Source of the DNA: Mucilaginibacter jinjuensis
Lineage (GTDB): Bacteria; Bacteroidota; Bacteroidia; Sphingobacteriales; Sphingobacteriaceae
DNA length: 64,000 nucleotides
Assembly (NCBI RefSeq): GCF_028596025.1
Contig: NZ_CP117167.1
Coordinates: 4,774,001 to 4,838,000, forward strand
Reading direction: 5' to 3'
The notes under the pieces are model-generated. The model made no database searches. It was not told the DNA's origin and was given only the letters and a program-made list of their open reading frames with translations. The translations under genes were made by a program, and so were the position numbers. Positions 1-9,374 of the stretch are shown in pieces. Numbering within the stretch: the stretch's first letter is position 1; every line of letters starts with the position of its first letter.

Positions 1-1019
1 CCTTTAATTCCTTTGCCATCCAACGTTTGCTCATGCCATAGATCGATGTTCAGATGATCGGCAATCACGGCCAGCTTGCACCAGGCATTGAGATTCATGG
101 TATTGTAATCCCATGATTTGGTACGCACCAGTTCCAAAGGTTGCATACCATCGGTAGTAAATTGCTGGTCGATACGCGGGATGGTAAACTCCCGAATCAC
201 CTTAATGGCCAGTATCTTATTACCAATGAATAAGGCAAAATTGGCCAGCTGCATATCGTAATTGGTGCCGTGGTTGTTAATTTGCGAACGTTCGGCCTTA
301 CCGTTCTTACTGGTAAGCAACCAGTTGGCATACGCTCTGTACCATTGTTTGATACCTGCTATAAAAGCAGCATCGAAATACTTACTGGTTTGTAAAAGGG
401 TAATAGCATCAGGAACGCTGGTTAGGCCTACAGTTTCAATAATGCCTATTCCCCTTCCATCGTTTATTCCCGGAATATATTGGGCATAATTTAAATTCGG
501 GTTCATGCGGGTATCGGCATCTATAAACCAAACTTTTAAAAGTTGACGCGCTTTTTCGGCATATTGTTGGTTACCTGTAAAGTAATATGCCAGCGCTAAG
601 TGTTTAACACTGCTGCTCATTTTACCCATCTGGCTGGCATCATGCAATAAATAAATCTCAGGGTTACGGCGGCCATCCTTGCGGATATAAGGTTTGCCGT
701 TTGCTTTTGATGAATCAGCCCACCAGTATGGCGCCTGGCTCACATAATCGTGCTTATTGCCACTTGGCGCGAGTTTAGTTTTCTCGAAAGTAACCGAATA
801 CGGGCCTGCTTTTAACAGACTATCTGCTTCGCGAATAAGCCTGTTTACTTCTTTTACAGCGGCGGTATCGCGTTCGTGGTAATTATTATTCAGCTTATTG
901 AGCACCTGTCCATCGAGTAGTATAAAACTAAAATTACCGGCTTTGCCTTGCGCAAAGCCGGTAGTAATAAAAACTAAACTCAAAATCAATGCTCGTGCAA
1001 AATTTCTTAGCATCGGCAT
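1..1019 (-). CDS. Secreted alginate-lyase-family polysaccharide lyase (C-terminus cut by window edge)
   Basis: About 339 residues are visible; the reading frame runs off the left edge. The N-terminus is a signal peptide (hydrophobic stretch ending near GFAQ). Motifs of the alginate lyase superfamily (PF05426; PL5/PL38-like) follow: an APYWW segment, DGRRNPE, a tyrosine-rich NYAQYIPG segment and NNHGTNYD, whose Asn-His pair is the expected catalytic neutralizer/base region. These enzymes beta-eliminate uronate-containing chains and leave a 4,5-unsaturated uronate. The gene starts 7 bases after susD and is probably the last visible gene of the susC-susD operon. The start is at 1019, or at 1013 two codons later. 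Glucuronan or another glucuronate polymer is as likely a substrate as alginate. Confidence 0.8.
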   Translation of the reverse strand, partial: MPMLRNFARALILSLVFITTGFAQGKAGNFSFILLDGQVLNKLNNNYHERDTAAVKEVNRLIREADSLLKAGPYSVTFEKTKLAPSGNKHDYVSQAPYWWADSSKANGKPYIRKDGRRNPEIYLLHDASQMGKMSSSVKHLALAYYFTGNQQYAEKARQLLKVWFIDADTRMNPNLNYAQYIPGINDGRGIGIIETVGLTSVPDAITLLQTSKYFDAAFIAGIKQWYRAYANWLLTSKNGKAERSQINNHGTNYDMQLANFALFIGNKILAIKVIREFTIPRIDQQFTTDGMQPLELVRTKSWDYNTMNLNAWCKLAVIADHLNIDLWHEQTLDGKGIK

Positions 1020-1025
1020 ATATTA

Positions 1026-2480
1026 TTAATATCCTGGATTTTGTGGTTTTAAATTAGGGTTCGCATCCATCTCAGTTTGTGGAAGCGGCAGTAATAATTG
1101 ATAATCCTGTGCTGTGAAACCATTAACCGCCTGAATTACCGATTTAAATTTACCCCATCTCAATAAGTCCCAACGGCGGTGGCCTTCTACACAAAGTTCG
1201 CGTGCACGGTCTTTTGCCAAAGTATCAATAAATGCACTTGCAGTTGGCGTATTAGCTAAAGTAAGATGATAAGCATTCATCCCGGCACGGTCCCTAACCG
1301 CATTTAAGCCATCAAACTTGGTAGGATCACCCGGGTTAATGTTGTTCATCGCTTCGGATTGCATCATTAATATATCGGCATAACGCAACACAATCCAGTT
1401 CATGCGTGAGTTGTTTGAACCCGATACCCACTGCGGATCGCGGTATTTGTAGATGTATGGCGTAACCGTAGTTGTACCTACTTTGTTAGAAACATTCCAG
1501 GCCTTTCTTTTATCCGGGCCAAAATAGGCGCTATTAAACAACCATGGATTAGCAGTAAACGAACCCGAACCACCTAAGCCGGCAGGCGAAAACATACGGA
1601 TGGTAATGTTTTGTGTAGTGCTTGTACTGTTGTTACCAAATTGTACCGAGAAGATATTCTCTGTTTGAGTTGGATAGTATTTTTTATCCCAGTTAAACAC
1701 ATCGGTATAATCGGCCATTAGTTTGTATGTACCGGCATTAATTACCTTGTTACACTCTGCCAAAGCATTTTGGTTATCGTTGGCATCAGCAAATTTAGTA
1801 CTTGCACGTTGCAGGTATACTCTTGCTAACATACCAGAAGCTGCAGCTGATGAAACCATCCCTTTATTGGCAGAGGTAATTTTATCTTCTGTTAAGCAAT
1901 TGGCTTCAGCATATTTTAAATCGCTGATCACCTGTGCATAAACCGCACTTGAAGCTGCACGCGCAGGTAATAAATTAGGGTCTGATGTGCTTACAATTGG
2001 TGCAGTAATTAAAGGTACATCACCAAATGAGCGTACCAGGTCAAAGTAAGCCATACCACGTAAAAACATGGCATTACCAACAATATTGTTTCTGGCAGTA
2101 ACATCCATATTAATTTTAGGCACATTGGCAATCACATCATTGGCACGGCTTATCAGTTTATAACTATTTTGCCACCAGTTGGTAATTTCAATATTGGTTG
2201 GCCCGTAGGTAAGCTTGTACATATCAATACGTTCCTGATTTTGCGTAAGCAGCGGCACCAGGCAATCGCCCGAAAGCTCTGTCATAATGTAAATAGTACG
2301 CTGATAGTAAGCCTGCGGCTGCAACTGGCTAAGCACACCGTTTATAGCAGCTTGTGCATCTGTTGCGTTGGTATAAAAGTTAGTATTGGTTAAAATACTG
2401 TATGGCTTTTCTTCTAACTGCTTTTTGCATGATGCCAGTACCAGACCAGCTAAAGCAAATAATATATATCTCTTTTTCAT
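1026..2480 (-). CDS. susD: SusD/RagB-family outer-membrane glycan-binding lipoprotein
   Basis: 484 residues with a lipoprotein signal peptide whose lipobox ends in LASC, placing the acylated Cys near residue 17. The body has the alpha-helical TPR-like character of the SusD family, including the C-terminal RARELCVEGHRRWDLLRWGK motif region and a final NPNLKPQNPGY that is diagnostic of the family. It should sit on the cell surface as the lid of the SusC transporter and bind the oligosaccharide. It starts 18 bases after the susC stop, so the two are certainly cotranscribed. The context of lyases and uronate enzymes predicts a uronic-acid oligosaccharide as ligand. Confidence 0.96.
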   Translation of the reverse strand: MKKRYILFALAGLVLASCKKQLEEKPYSILTNTNFYTNATDAQAAINGVLSQLQPQAYYQRTIYIMTELSGDCLVPLLTQNQERIDMYKLTYGPTNIEITNWWQNSYKLISRANDVIANVPKINMDVTARNNIVGNAMFLRGMAYFDLVRSFGDVPLITAPIVSTSDPNLLPARAASSAVYAQVISDLKYAEANCLTEDKITSANKGMVSSAAASGMLARVYLQRASTKFADANDNQNALAECNKVINAGTYKLMADYTDVFNWDKKYYPTQTENIFSVQFGNNSTSTTQNITIRMFSPAGLGGSGSFTANPWLFNSAYFGPDKRKAWNVSNKVGTTTVTPYIYKYRDPQWVSGSNNSRMNWIVLRYADILMMQSEAMNNINPGDPTKFDGLNAVRDRAGMNAYHLTLANTPTASAFIDTLAKDRARELCVEGHRRWDLLRWGKFKSVIQAVNGFTAQDYQLLLPLPQTEMDANPNLKPQNPGY

Positions 2481-2498
2481 GTTGTTTTTCTTAATTGA

Positions 2499-5400
2499 TT
2501 AAAAACCAAGTCTTACGCCCAAAGTGTATGTTTTGATGTTTGGATATGGGTTATAATCTGTACCCAATGAAGTATAGTTACCGCTCGAATTTGAATAAGA
2601 GTTAACCTCCGGATCGTAACCTTTGTATTTGGTTATGGTAAACAAGTTTTGGCCTGTTGCATAAATACTTGCTGTTCTAAACACCGGTGTAAGTTTCGAT
2701 AAAGGCAAATCATAAGTCAGTGTAATGGTTTTGAAACGCAGGTAACTGCCGCTCTCCAAAATATCGCTGGTTGGGCCTAAGCTGCGGCGCAGGGTACTAC
2801 CTACACTTGGTAGGGTATTGCTTGTACCTGGTCCGTTCCAGCTATCTGTCAATACATAAGCCAGTTTATTATCAGCTACAGTACCGTTTTCGCCTTCAAT
2901 TAAGTTCTCATTCATAATCTGGTTACCGTAAACGCCTTGTATTAATACAAACAGGTTAAAGCGGCCAACGGTTAGGTTTGAGTTAAAGCCATAGCTAAAT
3001 TTAGGCACTGCCTGGCCAATAATAGTACGGTCGGATCCGTTGATCAAATGGTCGCCATTCAGGTCTTTGTATTTAGGATCGCCCGGTTTTACAGGTGTTG
3101 TTATACCACTTGCTGTAATCTCGGCCTGGCTTTGCCATATACCATCAAACACATAGCCGTAGAATGAACCGATTGGTTTACCCACCTGCAAAATACCTGC
3201 GCTGTTACCACCAGGATATAAGCTCGAGCTTACGTTACCGGTTAACTGGTAAGGGATGCCGCCAAGGTTAAGCACCTTGTTCATGTTACGCGAGAAGTTA
3301 AAATTGGTAGTCCACTTAACGTTTTTGCTGGTGATGTTAACCGTATTTAAGTTAAACTCGAAACCTTTATTCTCGATGTTGTTACCCGGTAAATTACCCA
3401 AAGCTGTGTTAAACCCAGAAGTTGACGGGATAGTACGGTAGAACAACAGTTCTGAAGTTTTTTTATCGTAGTAATCGGCGTTAAAGGTGATGCGGTTTTG
3501 GAATAAGCCCAAATCAACACCAATGTTGTATGATTTGGTTGATTCCCATTGCAGGTTAGCATTACCAATGTTGTTTGGTGAGGTACCAACCACACGCACA
3601 CCGTTAAGCACATAGCTATTGAAAGAATATTGCGATAATGAATTATACGGGCCGATGTTTGAGTTACCGGTTTCGCCATAACCACCGCGTAATTTCAAAT
3701 CACTGATCGCGTGAACGTCTTTCAGGAAATCTTCATTAGAGATGCGCCATGCCACAGCACCAGATGGGAATGTTCCCCATTTGTGAGAGTCACCCAGTTC
3801 TGACGAACCATCACGACGGATAGATGCCGTTAACAAGTATTTATCCATCAAACTATAGTTTACACGACCGATAAATGAAGCCAGTGTATTTTTATTAGCA
3901 CTTGATGATGAAGACAAGCTCGAACCTACCGAAAGGTTATCTGTACCCAGGTTATTAGTAGTTAACTGCTGGGCAATAGCACTGCTTGTATTGTACTTAA
4001 ACTCCTGATAAGTAAAACCGGCCACCGCGCTGATAGAGTGAATTTTATTGATCACTGTATTATAACTCAGCGTGTTTTCATTTAACCAGTTAAAGTTTTC
4101 TGGGTTGATGATTTGGGCATAGCCACCACTCTGTGCACCTAAATAAGTAGTGCTCGGTCTGAAGATTTTTTCGTGGTTGTACTTATCATCTGTACCGATG
4201 CTTATTTTCAGCTTAAGGCCTTTCATAATGTCGTAATCGCCATAACCGTTAAAGAAGATACGCATATTGGTTGCAACATCTGTATTTAAACGTGCTGCAG
4301 CAACCGGGTTACCTAATACCGTTGTATAACCTGTTGGTCCGTTTTGGAAAGTATAGGCACCAGTTGCATCATAAACAGGTACGGTTGGGCTGGCACGTAA
4401 TGCATCTAACAATGTACCACCTGTACTACCACCTGTAGTATTTACGTTAGCCAGATTTTGCTGATCATAAGACACCTGTGAGTTCATACCAAAGTGAATT
4501 TTACTGCTCACATTGTGGGTAAGATTAAATCTTAAGGTACCACGTTTGTAACCCGAGTTAATGATGATACCCTGCTGATCGAAGAAACTACCGCTTACCA
4601 AAAATTTGGTATCCTCACTACCTCCTGTGATAGAAAGGTTGGCATTGGTTACCGGTGCAGTTCTGAATAGTTCTTTTTGCCAGTTGGTACCTTCGCCCAA
4701 ATTATTGATCTGATCTTGTGTAAATGGTAAGGCTGCAGCAGGCGTAATAATAGCCGTTACCCTGTTCAGGTAAGTAGCAAACTGCTGGGCATTCATCATA
4801 TCCAATGTTTTGCCTACTTGCTGAAAGCCTGAGTAAACATCAGCCGATACAGTTTTACGGCCTACCGAGCCTGATTTAGTGGTTATAATTACCACACCAT
4901 TGGCACCACGGTTACCGTATATAGCTGTTGATGATGCATCTTTTAGCACGTCCATCGAAGCAATATCGTTGGGATTTAAAGCGGTAATATCTGCACCTGC
5001 AAAACCATCAACTACGTACAATGGATCACTGCTGAAGTTGATAGAGTTTGTACCACGGATCCGCACAGTAAACGATGCGCCCGGTTGCGAGTTAGATTGC
5101 GTTACCTGCACGCCGCTCACCTGGCCCTGTAGTAATTGTGCTGTACCAAAAACCGGCGTTTTAGCAACGTTGGTTAATGCTACCGAACCTACCGAGCCGG
5201 TTACATCGCGTTTCTTTTGGGTACCGTAACCAACTACCACAACCTCGTTAAGGCTTTTGGCGTTGGTTAATAATTGTACATCCAATTTGGTACGCCCTTG
5301 CAATGGAATCTCTTTAGGATCATAACCTACAGATGAGATCACCAGCGTGGCACCCTCATCGGCAGTAATGGTATAGCGGCCGCTAACATCAGTTGTTGTA

Positions 5401-5642
5401 CCCTGCTTGGTACCTTTAATAATTACGTTTGCACCTGGTAAGGGCAGGTTTTTATCGTCGGTTACTACACCGGTTACTTTTATTGGCGCTGCTGCTTTGT
5501 TTAGCGAGGGCGCAGCTTTATATGCCACACTTGCTAATGCATGATGCGCTTTAGCGTTACCTACCGAAACACTGCCCAGTATGAGCACAGCCGGTAAAAT
5601 AGTACGCTTAAGTATATCTAAATGTAAAGGTCTTCTCTTCAT
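2499..5642 (-). CDS. susC: SusC/RagA-family TonB-linked outer-membrane transporter
   Basis: 1047 residues from the chosen start. An in-frame ATG 24 codons upstream (5714) exists, but the signal peptide (MKRRPLHL..., cleavage near VGNAKA) begins at 5642. Order of parts: signal peptide, a carboxypeptidase-like regulatory domain (about residues 50-125, with VTGVV and GYDPKEI segments), a plug domain with VVVVGYGTQKKRDVTG and the typical DVLKDASSTAIYGNRGANGV motif, then a long beta-barrel ending in an aromatic residue (GVRLGF). It imports oligosaccharides across the outer membrane using TonB energy, together with the SusD protein encoded just downstream. No anti-sigma-interacting N-terminal extension is seen. 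Confidence 0.96.
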   Translation of the reverse strand: MKRRPLHLDILKRTILPAVLILGSVSVGNAKAHHALASVAYKAAPSLNKAAAPIKVTGVVTDDKNLPLPGANVIIKGTKQGTTTDVSGRYTITADEGATLVISSVGYDPKEIPLQGRTKLDVQLLTNAKSLNEVVVVGYGTQKKRDVTGSVGSVALTNVAKTPVFGTAQLLQGQVSGVQVTQSNSQPGASFTVRIRGTNSINFSSDPLYVVDGFAGADITALNPNDIASMDVLKDASSTAIYGNRGANGVVIITTKSGSVGRKTVSADVYSGFQQVGKTLDMMNAQQFATYLNRVTAIITPAAALPFTQDQINNLGEGTNWQKELFRTAPVTNANLSITGGSEDTKFLVSGSFFDQQGIIINSGYKRGTLRFNLTHNVSSKIHFGMNSQVSYDQQNLANVNTTGGSTGGTLLDALRASPTVPVYDATGAYTFQNGPTGYTTVLGNPVAAARLNTDVATNMRIFFNGYGDYDIMKGLKLKISIGTDDKYNHEKIFRPSTTYLGAQSGGYAQIINPENFNWLNENTLSYNTVINKIHSISAVAGFTYQEFKYNTSSAIAQQLTTNNLGTDNLSVGSSLSSSSSANKNTLASFIGRVNYSLMDKYLLTASIRRDGSSELGDSHKWGTFPSGAVAWRISNEDFLKDVHAISDLKLRGGYGETGNSNIGPYNSLSQYSFNSYVLNGVRVVGTSPNNIGNANLQWESTKSYNIGVDLGLFQNRITFNADYYDKKTSELLFYRTIPSTSGFNTALGNLPGNNIENKGFEFNLNTVNITSKNVKWTTNFNFSRNMNKVLNLGGIPYQLTGNVSSSLYPGGNSAGILQVGKPIGSFYGYVFDGIWQSQAEITASGITTPVKPGDPKYKDLNGDHLINGSDRTIIGQAVPKFSYGFNSNLTVGRFNLFVLIQGVYGNQIMNENLIEGENGTVADNKLAYVLTDSWNGPGTSNTLPSVGSTLRRSLGPTSDILESGSYLRFKTITLTYDLPLSKLTPVFRTASIYATGQNLFTITKYKGYDPEVNSYSNSSGNYTSLGTDYNPYPNIKTYTLGVRLGF

Positions 5643-5764
5643 ATTATATGCTGTTTTGAATAAACTTTTTAATTTTTTTGACAAAAAGGTTCCCATACAA
5701 CTCGCGTTGTTCATTTTTTGGTAATGAGCGGGACTTTTATAAATCGGGCATGTGCCAGCACCCC

Positions 5765-5842
5765 GGTTTAATGATTAGTCTTTCTTTACTCTTCCATCCA
5801 TTAAAAATTTAGTAAACTATTTGAGGTTTATTGATTAGTCTT
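5765..5842. repeat. Near-perfect 18-bp direct repeat, 60 bp apart, flanking the susC leader
   Basis: The 18-base sequence GGTTTANTGATTAGTCTT occurs at 5765-5782 and again at 5825-5842 with one mismatch. The second copy contains the stop codon of the upstream 5828-6625 gene. It looks like a small local duplication in the gap before susC. No function is evident. Confidence 0.6.
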
Positions 5843-6625
5843 CTTACTGTTGGCCTGCGCCAATAGCCATTTGGCCAAATCACGGGCGGCATTATCATTA
5901 TCATAGCCGGCAGGTAAACGGCCGTTCACGTATTCGTTATATAACCAGGGGTCGCCTACGGCAAACACTATTCCTTTGCCGTATTGTACAGTGGCGGCAA
6001 TTACAGCGCCATTTGCAGCTTTAAAAGCAGGCTTTGCTTTACCTTTCAATTCAATACTGCATACATCTTTCAGAAAAGCTTTCTTAGTAGTCTTGAATAT
6101 AGGGTTGTTAACCATCTCCACTGCGCCATCTGCAAAGTGGGCATCGTCTATTACATGATTTTGCAAATCGTTATTAAAATGCATCCCGAAACGGCCGGCT
6201 AAAATATTAAAGTGAGGCAGCTCTACATTGGCGCTATCGTTGGCCATTAAAACCAGTACGCCACCAGCTTTTACCCACTCTGCTATCTGATCTGCATCTT
6301 CGCTACGGATATAATTCGGCTTTGGATTTTCCTTCTTAGTGTCGGGATCAACAATAATATAAACGCTTGAACCTTTCAAATTAGCCACTGTTGGCGCATT
6401 ACCCAAGGTATCTAATACAGCACCTTGTTGTTTAAAAATATCACCCCAGATAGAAAAGCCGGTATTGGCTTTATCATCCCACAAGTAGTGAAATCTTTGA
6501 GGCGCACCATCTTTAATATGCGTTTCATGGTTGAAATAATAATCAAGTGTAACTGTTTGGGCAAATGTTGCGCGACAAACAATTAACAACACGAAGAGCG
6601 TACTAAAGATTAGTTTACGTATCAT
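5828..6625 (-). CDS. Secreted GATase-like (DUF4350-type) protein of the uronate locus
   Basis: 265 residues with a clear signal peptide (cleavage near RATFAQ). The fold signals resemble the glutamine-amidotransferase-like/DUF4350 group: an early segment with VYIIVDPDTKKENP, then EWVKAGGVLVLMAND (a strand ending in a turn) and a late GKGIVFAVGDPWLYNEY segment. In Bacteroidota such domains are often near or fused to GH88/GH105 unsaturated uronyl hydrolases; that link is from general knowledge and not proven here. No catalytic Cys-His-Glu triad is apparent, so a binding or structural role is more likely than amidotransfer. It lies upstream of susC on the same strand and may be the first gene of that operon. 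Confidence 0.6.
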   Translation of the reverse strand: MIRKLIFSTLFVLLIVCRATFAQTVTLDYYFNHETHIKDGAPQRFHYLWDDKANTGFSIWGDIFKQQGAVLDTLGNAPTVANLKGSSVYIIVDPDTKKENPKPNYIRSEDADQIAEWVKAGGVLVLMANDSANVELPHFNILAGRFGMHFNNDLQNHVIDDAHFADGAVEMVNNPIFKTTKKAFLKDVCSIELKGKAKPAFKAANGAVIAATVQYGKGIVFAVGDPWLYNEYVNGRLPAGYDNDNAARDLAKWLLAQANSKKTNQ

Positions 6626-6750
6626 TTAAATCACAAATTAATAAAAGAGAGTGCAGCGTTTACAATTGGTACTATTGGTGTTAGATCATCTGCACTTATC
6701 AAAAATACCTGATTAGATAAGGATTTGAAGAGTTTTGACTTATTTATTTA

Positions 6751-6764
6751 CGAAATCGTTTTCG
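6751..6764. promoter_or_regulatory. Candidate LacI-family operator upstream of the GATase-susCD unit
   Basis: CGAAATCGTTTTCG is a near-palindrome with a central CG and half-sites CGAAA(T/A), the usual shape of LacI/GalR-family operators. It lies between the lacI-type gene stop (6874) and the 5828-6625 gene start (6625), where it could control the minus-strand susCD operon. It resembles the two sites at 12891-12904 and 12938-12951. The cognate regulator is probably the adjacent gene, by inference from position. Confidence 0.5.
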
Positions 6765-6873
6765 CAACAGCTCAACTAAAATGAATAGTATTAAACCGTT
6801 TCATGCACCAAAAATTAGTTTTCTCTCAACACACTAAGTATATTGAGAGATACGTAATGAAGCGTTCTGTTTG

Positions 6874-7908
6874 TTATGATTTTTTGATTGAAGACTTACG
6901 CACGAATAATTGCGTAGGCAATACCGCCGTTTGAAATTCGGTAACCGGGCGCTTGCTTGTAATTAAGCTAATCAGCATCTCGGTTGCCTTTTGGCCTATT
7001 TCGAAGCCCGGTTGATAGACAGAAGTAAGCGGGGGATTTAAAACATCGGCCAAGGTGGTGTTAGTGTATCCGGCCAAGGCAATCTCTTCCGGAATCTTTA
7101 TGCCCATCTTATTGATCAGGAAAAGTGTGGTTGTAGTGATCCTGTCTGATGTGGTGAAAATAGCATTGGGTTTGGGGTCCAGTGCCAATAGTTCGTTTAA
7201 TGCGTTCTCAATTTCGCTGATATCGCGGCCACCGTGCGGGCAATACTTAATGTAGTTATCAGGCAAAGTTACTCCCGCATCTGCTAATGCCTGGTGATAA
7301 CCTGCTAAACGCTCTTTAGTGATAGAAATATTTGGGGGGCTGGTAATATGCGCTATCCGGTCAAATCCCGATTCGATCAGGTGTTTGGTGGCATTATACC
7401 CACCCCGGTAATTATCGGCAATTACTTTGTGGGTATCAATCTCGTTGCTTACGCGATCAAAGAAAACAATGGGTAATCCTTGCCTGTGCAACCTTTGCAG
7501 GTGTTCAATGTCTTTGGTTTCGGTAGAAAGCGAGATCAACAGACCATCAATAGAACGGTGCGTTAAGTGCCCAACGTTTTTCACTTCCAGGTCATACGAC
7601 TCATGGGTTTGGGTGATGATCACATTGTAGCCTTCCTTATAAGCAACCGATTCGATACCGTTAATTACCTGCGAAAAAAACTGGTTTTCGATGGTAGAAA
7701 CAACAATACCGATTGATTTGCTGAGGCCTTGTTTCAAGCTTTGAGCGATTGGGTTAGGTCGATAATTTTTCTCGCGGGCATACTCCATAACCAATTTCTT
7801 GGTCTTTTCGCTAATCTCATGACTATCCCGCAACGCTTTTGATACCGTTGAAACAGAAAGATTTAATTCTTTGGCAATGTCACGTATTGTTATCGCATTA
7901 AAATTCAT
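6874..7908 (-). CDS. LacI/GalR-family transcriptional regulator
   Basis: 344 residues. The N-terminus holds a classical LacI helix-turn-helix (TIRDIAKELNLSVSTVSKAL, about residues 7-26) followed by the hinge helix region (NPIAQSLKQG). From about residue 65 comes a periplasmic-binding-protein-like sensor domain (SIGIVVSTIENQFFSQVI, later FDRVSNEIDTHKVIADN). Such regulators usually repress catabolic genes and release DNA on binding a sugar or sugar-acid inducer. It sits between the susCD unit and the uronate-catabolic operon, both on its own strand. LacI-like operator sequences occur at 6751-6764 and within 12883-12959, so local control of the whole locus is likely. The effector is unknown; a uronate intermediate is plausible. 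Confidence 0.93.
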   Translation of the reverse strand: MNFNAITIRDIAKELNLSVSTVSKALRDSHEISEKTKKLVMEYAREKNYRPNPIAQSLKQGLSKSIGIVVSTIENQFFSQVINGIESVAYKEGYNVIITQTHESYDLEVKNVGHLTHRSIDGLLISLSTETKDIEHLQRLHRQGLPIVFFDRVSNEIDTHKVIADNYRGGYNATKHLIESGFDRIAHITSPPNISITKERLAGYHQALADAGVTLPDNYIKYCPHGGRDISEIENALNELLALDPKPNAIFTTSDRITTTTLFLINKMGIKIPEEIALAGYTNTTLADVLNPPLTSVYQPGFEIGQKATEMLISLITSKRPVTEFQTAVLPTQLFVRKSSIKKS

Positions 7909-8003
7909 ATTGGCCTCCCCCCTGGCTCATGCGGACGCATTCACCTAAACAATCCGCCAATATAAATAAACTTGAGCAAATGCGGCAAAACAGGCCTATG
8001 GAA

Positions 8004-9356
8004 TTATAAATCAATCTGTTTAAATCTCGGTACTAAAGTCTTCATAATAGTCCATGCAATAACGTATGCGAAGGCGCAAACCATAAACATAATACCATAA
8101 GCAATATGTGGTGTTGCTTTATAAAAATCGGTTAAGTGGCCGGCCAGTTGTTGTACCAACACACCGCCAATACCACCCGCCATGCCGCCAATACCGGTAA
8201 CCGAACCCACTGCTTTTTTAGGGAACATATCTGATACCGTAGTAAACAAGTTAGCAGACCATGCCTGATGCGCAGCCGCACCCAGGCAAATCACTGCCAC
8301 AGCAAATATTACGGCATTGCTGCCAAATGCATCTTTATTAGCAAAGTATTGGGTTGATAAAAGCGTGATTGGTATAACAGCAATAATCAACATAGCCGTC
8401 ATCCTTGCTTTGTAAACCTCCATGCCTTTGTTGATGAAAAACATAGGGATACTACCACCGAACACACTGCCGAATATGGCGGTACCGTATACGATAAAAG
8501 TTGGCAGCATTACCTCATGGCCCGTCATTCCGAATTGTTTCTTCAAATAATCGGGCAACCAGAAAAGCAGGAACCACCATATCCCATCAGTCAAAAACTT
8601 ACCTGTAAAAAATGCCCAGGTTTGTTTGTATTTAAATAAACTACCCCATGAGACTTTCTCGCGCACTGCCACATCTTCAGAACCGGCTACATGCATAGCC
8701 AGGTCATCACTGTGGATATAGTCGTATTCCTCCTGCGATAAAGCTTTTGTTTTTGATGGTGGATTGTACAATAAGAACCAAAAGATTAACCACACAAAAC
8801 CAGATGCGCCGGTAATAATGTAGGCATATTTCCATCCATGCTCGGTACCGAAATAACCCAAACACCAGGGCACAAACAAAGAGGCAATCATGGCACCAAT
8901 ATTAGATCCGCTGTTGAAGATACCTGTAGCCAGTGCACGTTCTTTTTTAGGGAACCACTCGGCCACTGTTTTGATAGATGCCGGGAAGTTACCGGCCTCG
9001 CCCAAACCAAACAAGCTGCGGATTACCACGTGCAAGGCAACTGTAGCGCCAGCAAAGGCATTCAGTATACCAAAAACCGACCAGATAATTAATGAAAATG
9101 CTAAACCCAGTTTAGTACCGATTCTATCTATCACTAAACCGGCTACAATGGTAACACCGGCATAAAAGGCTGTGAAAAAGGAGGTAACGTTAGCGTATTG
9201 TGTATTAGTCCACCCGAAACCACCGGTAGCAACCGGCGAACAGAAGAACTCTTTCAGGTAACTGATTACCTGGCGATCCATGTAATTGATTGTAGTAGAA
9301 AACAGCAGAAGAGATGCAATCACCCATCTGTATTTGCCTACGTTACTTTTTCCCAT
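8004..9356 (-). CDS. exuT: ExuT-like MFS hexuronate transporter
   Basis: 450 residues with about 12 predicted membrane segments. The start (YRWVIASLLLFSTTINYMDRQ) is the hallmark of the anion:cation symporter branch of the major facilitator superfamily, which includes hexuronate transporter ExuT and glucarate/galactonate carriers. Other conserved pieces are GLGEAGNFPASIKTVAEWFPKKERA and the GIFNSGSNIGAM segment. It would bring monomeric uronates or unsaturated uronates across the inner membrane by proton symport. It is the last gene of the kduI-SDR-kdgK-eda operon, 18 bases after eda, which supports a uronate substrate. The exact sugar acid cannot be told from sequence. Confidence 0.88.
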   Translation of the reverse strand: MGKSNVGKYRWVIASLLLFSTTINYMDRQVISYLKEFFCSPVATGGFGWTNTQYANVTSFFTAFYAGVTIVAGLVIDRIGTKLGLAFSLIIWSVFGILNAFAGATVALHVVIRSLFGLGEAGNFPASIKTVAEWFPKKERALATGIFNSGSNIGAMIASLFVPWCLGYFGTEHGWKYAYIITGASGFVWLIFWFLLYNPPSKTKALSQEEYDYIHSDDLAMHVAGSEDVAVREKVSWGSLFKYKQTWAFFTGKFLTDGIWWFLLFWLPDYLKKQFGMTGHEVMLPTFIVYGTAIFGSVFGGSIPMFFINKGMEVYKARMTAMLIIAVIPITLLSTQYFANKDAFGSNAVIFAVAVICLGAAAHQAWSANLFTTVSDMFPKKAVGSVTGIGGMAGGIGGVLVQQLAGHLTDFYKATPHIAYGIMFMVCAFAYVIAWTIMKTLVPRFKQIDL

Positions 9357-9374
9357 AATTTTAATTAGGTTGGT

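Noticed and set aside
3347..3685. 112-residue minus-strand frame inside susC
   Set aside because: Out-of-frame shadow in a well-supported susC gene; no signal, domain or start context.
5643..5714. Upstream in-frame extension of susC
   Set aside because: The signal peptide begins at the internal Met at 5642; the extra 24 residues look unlike an export signal.
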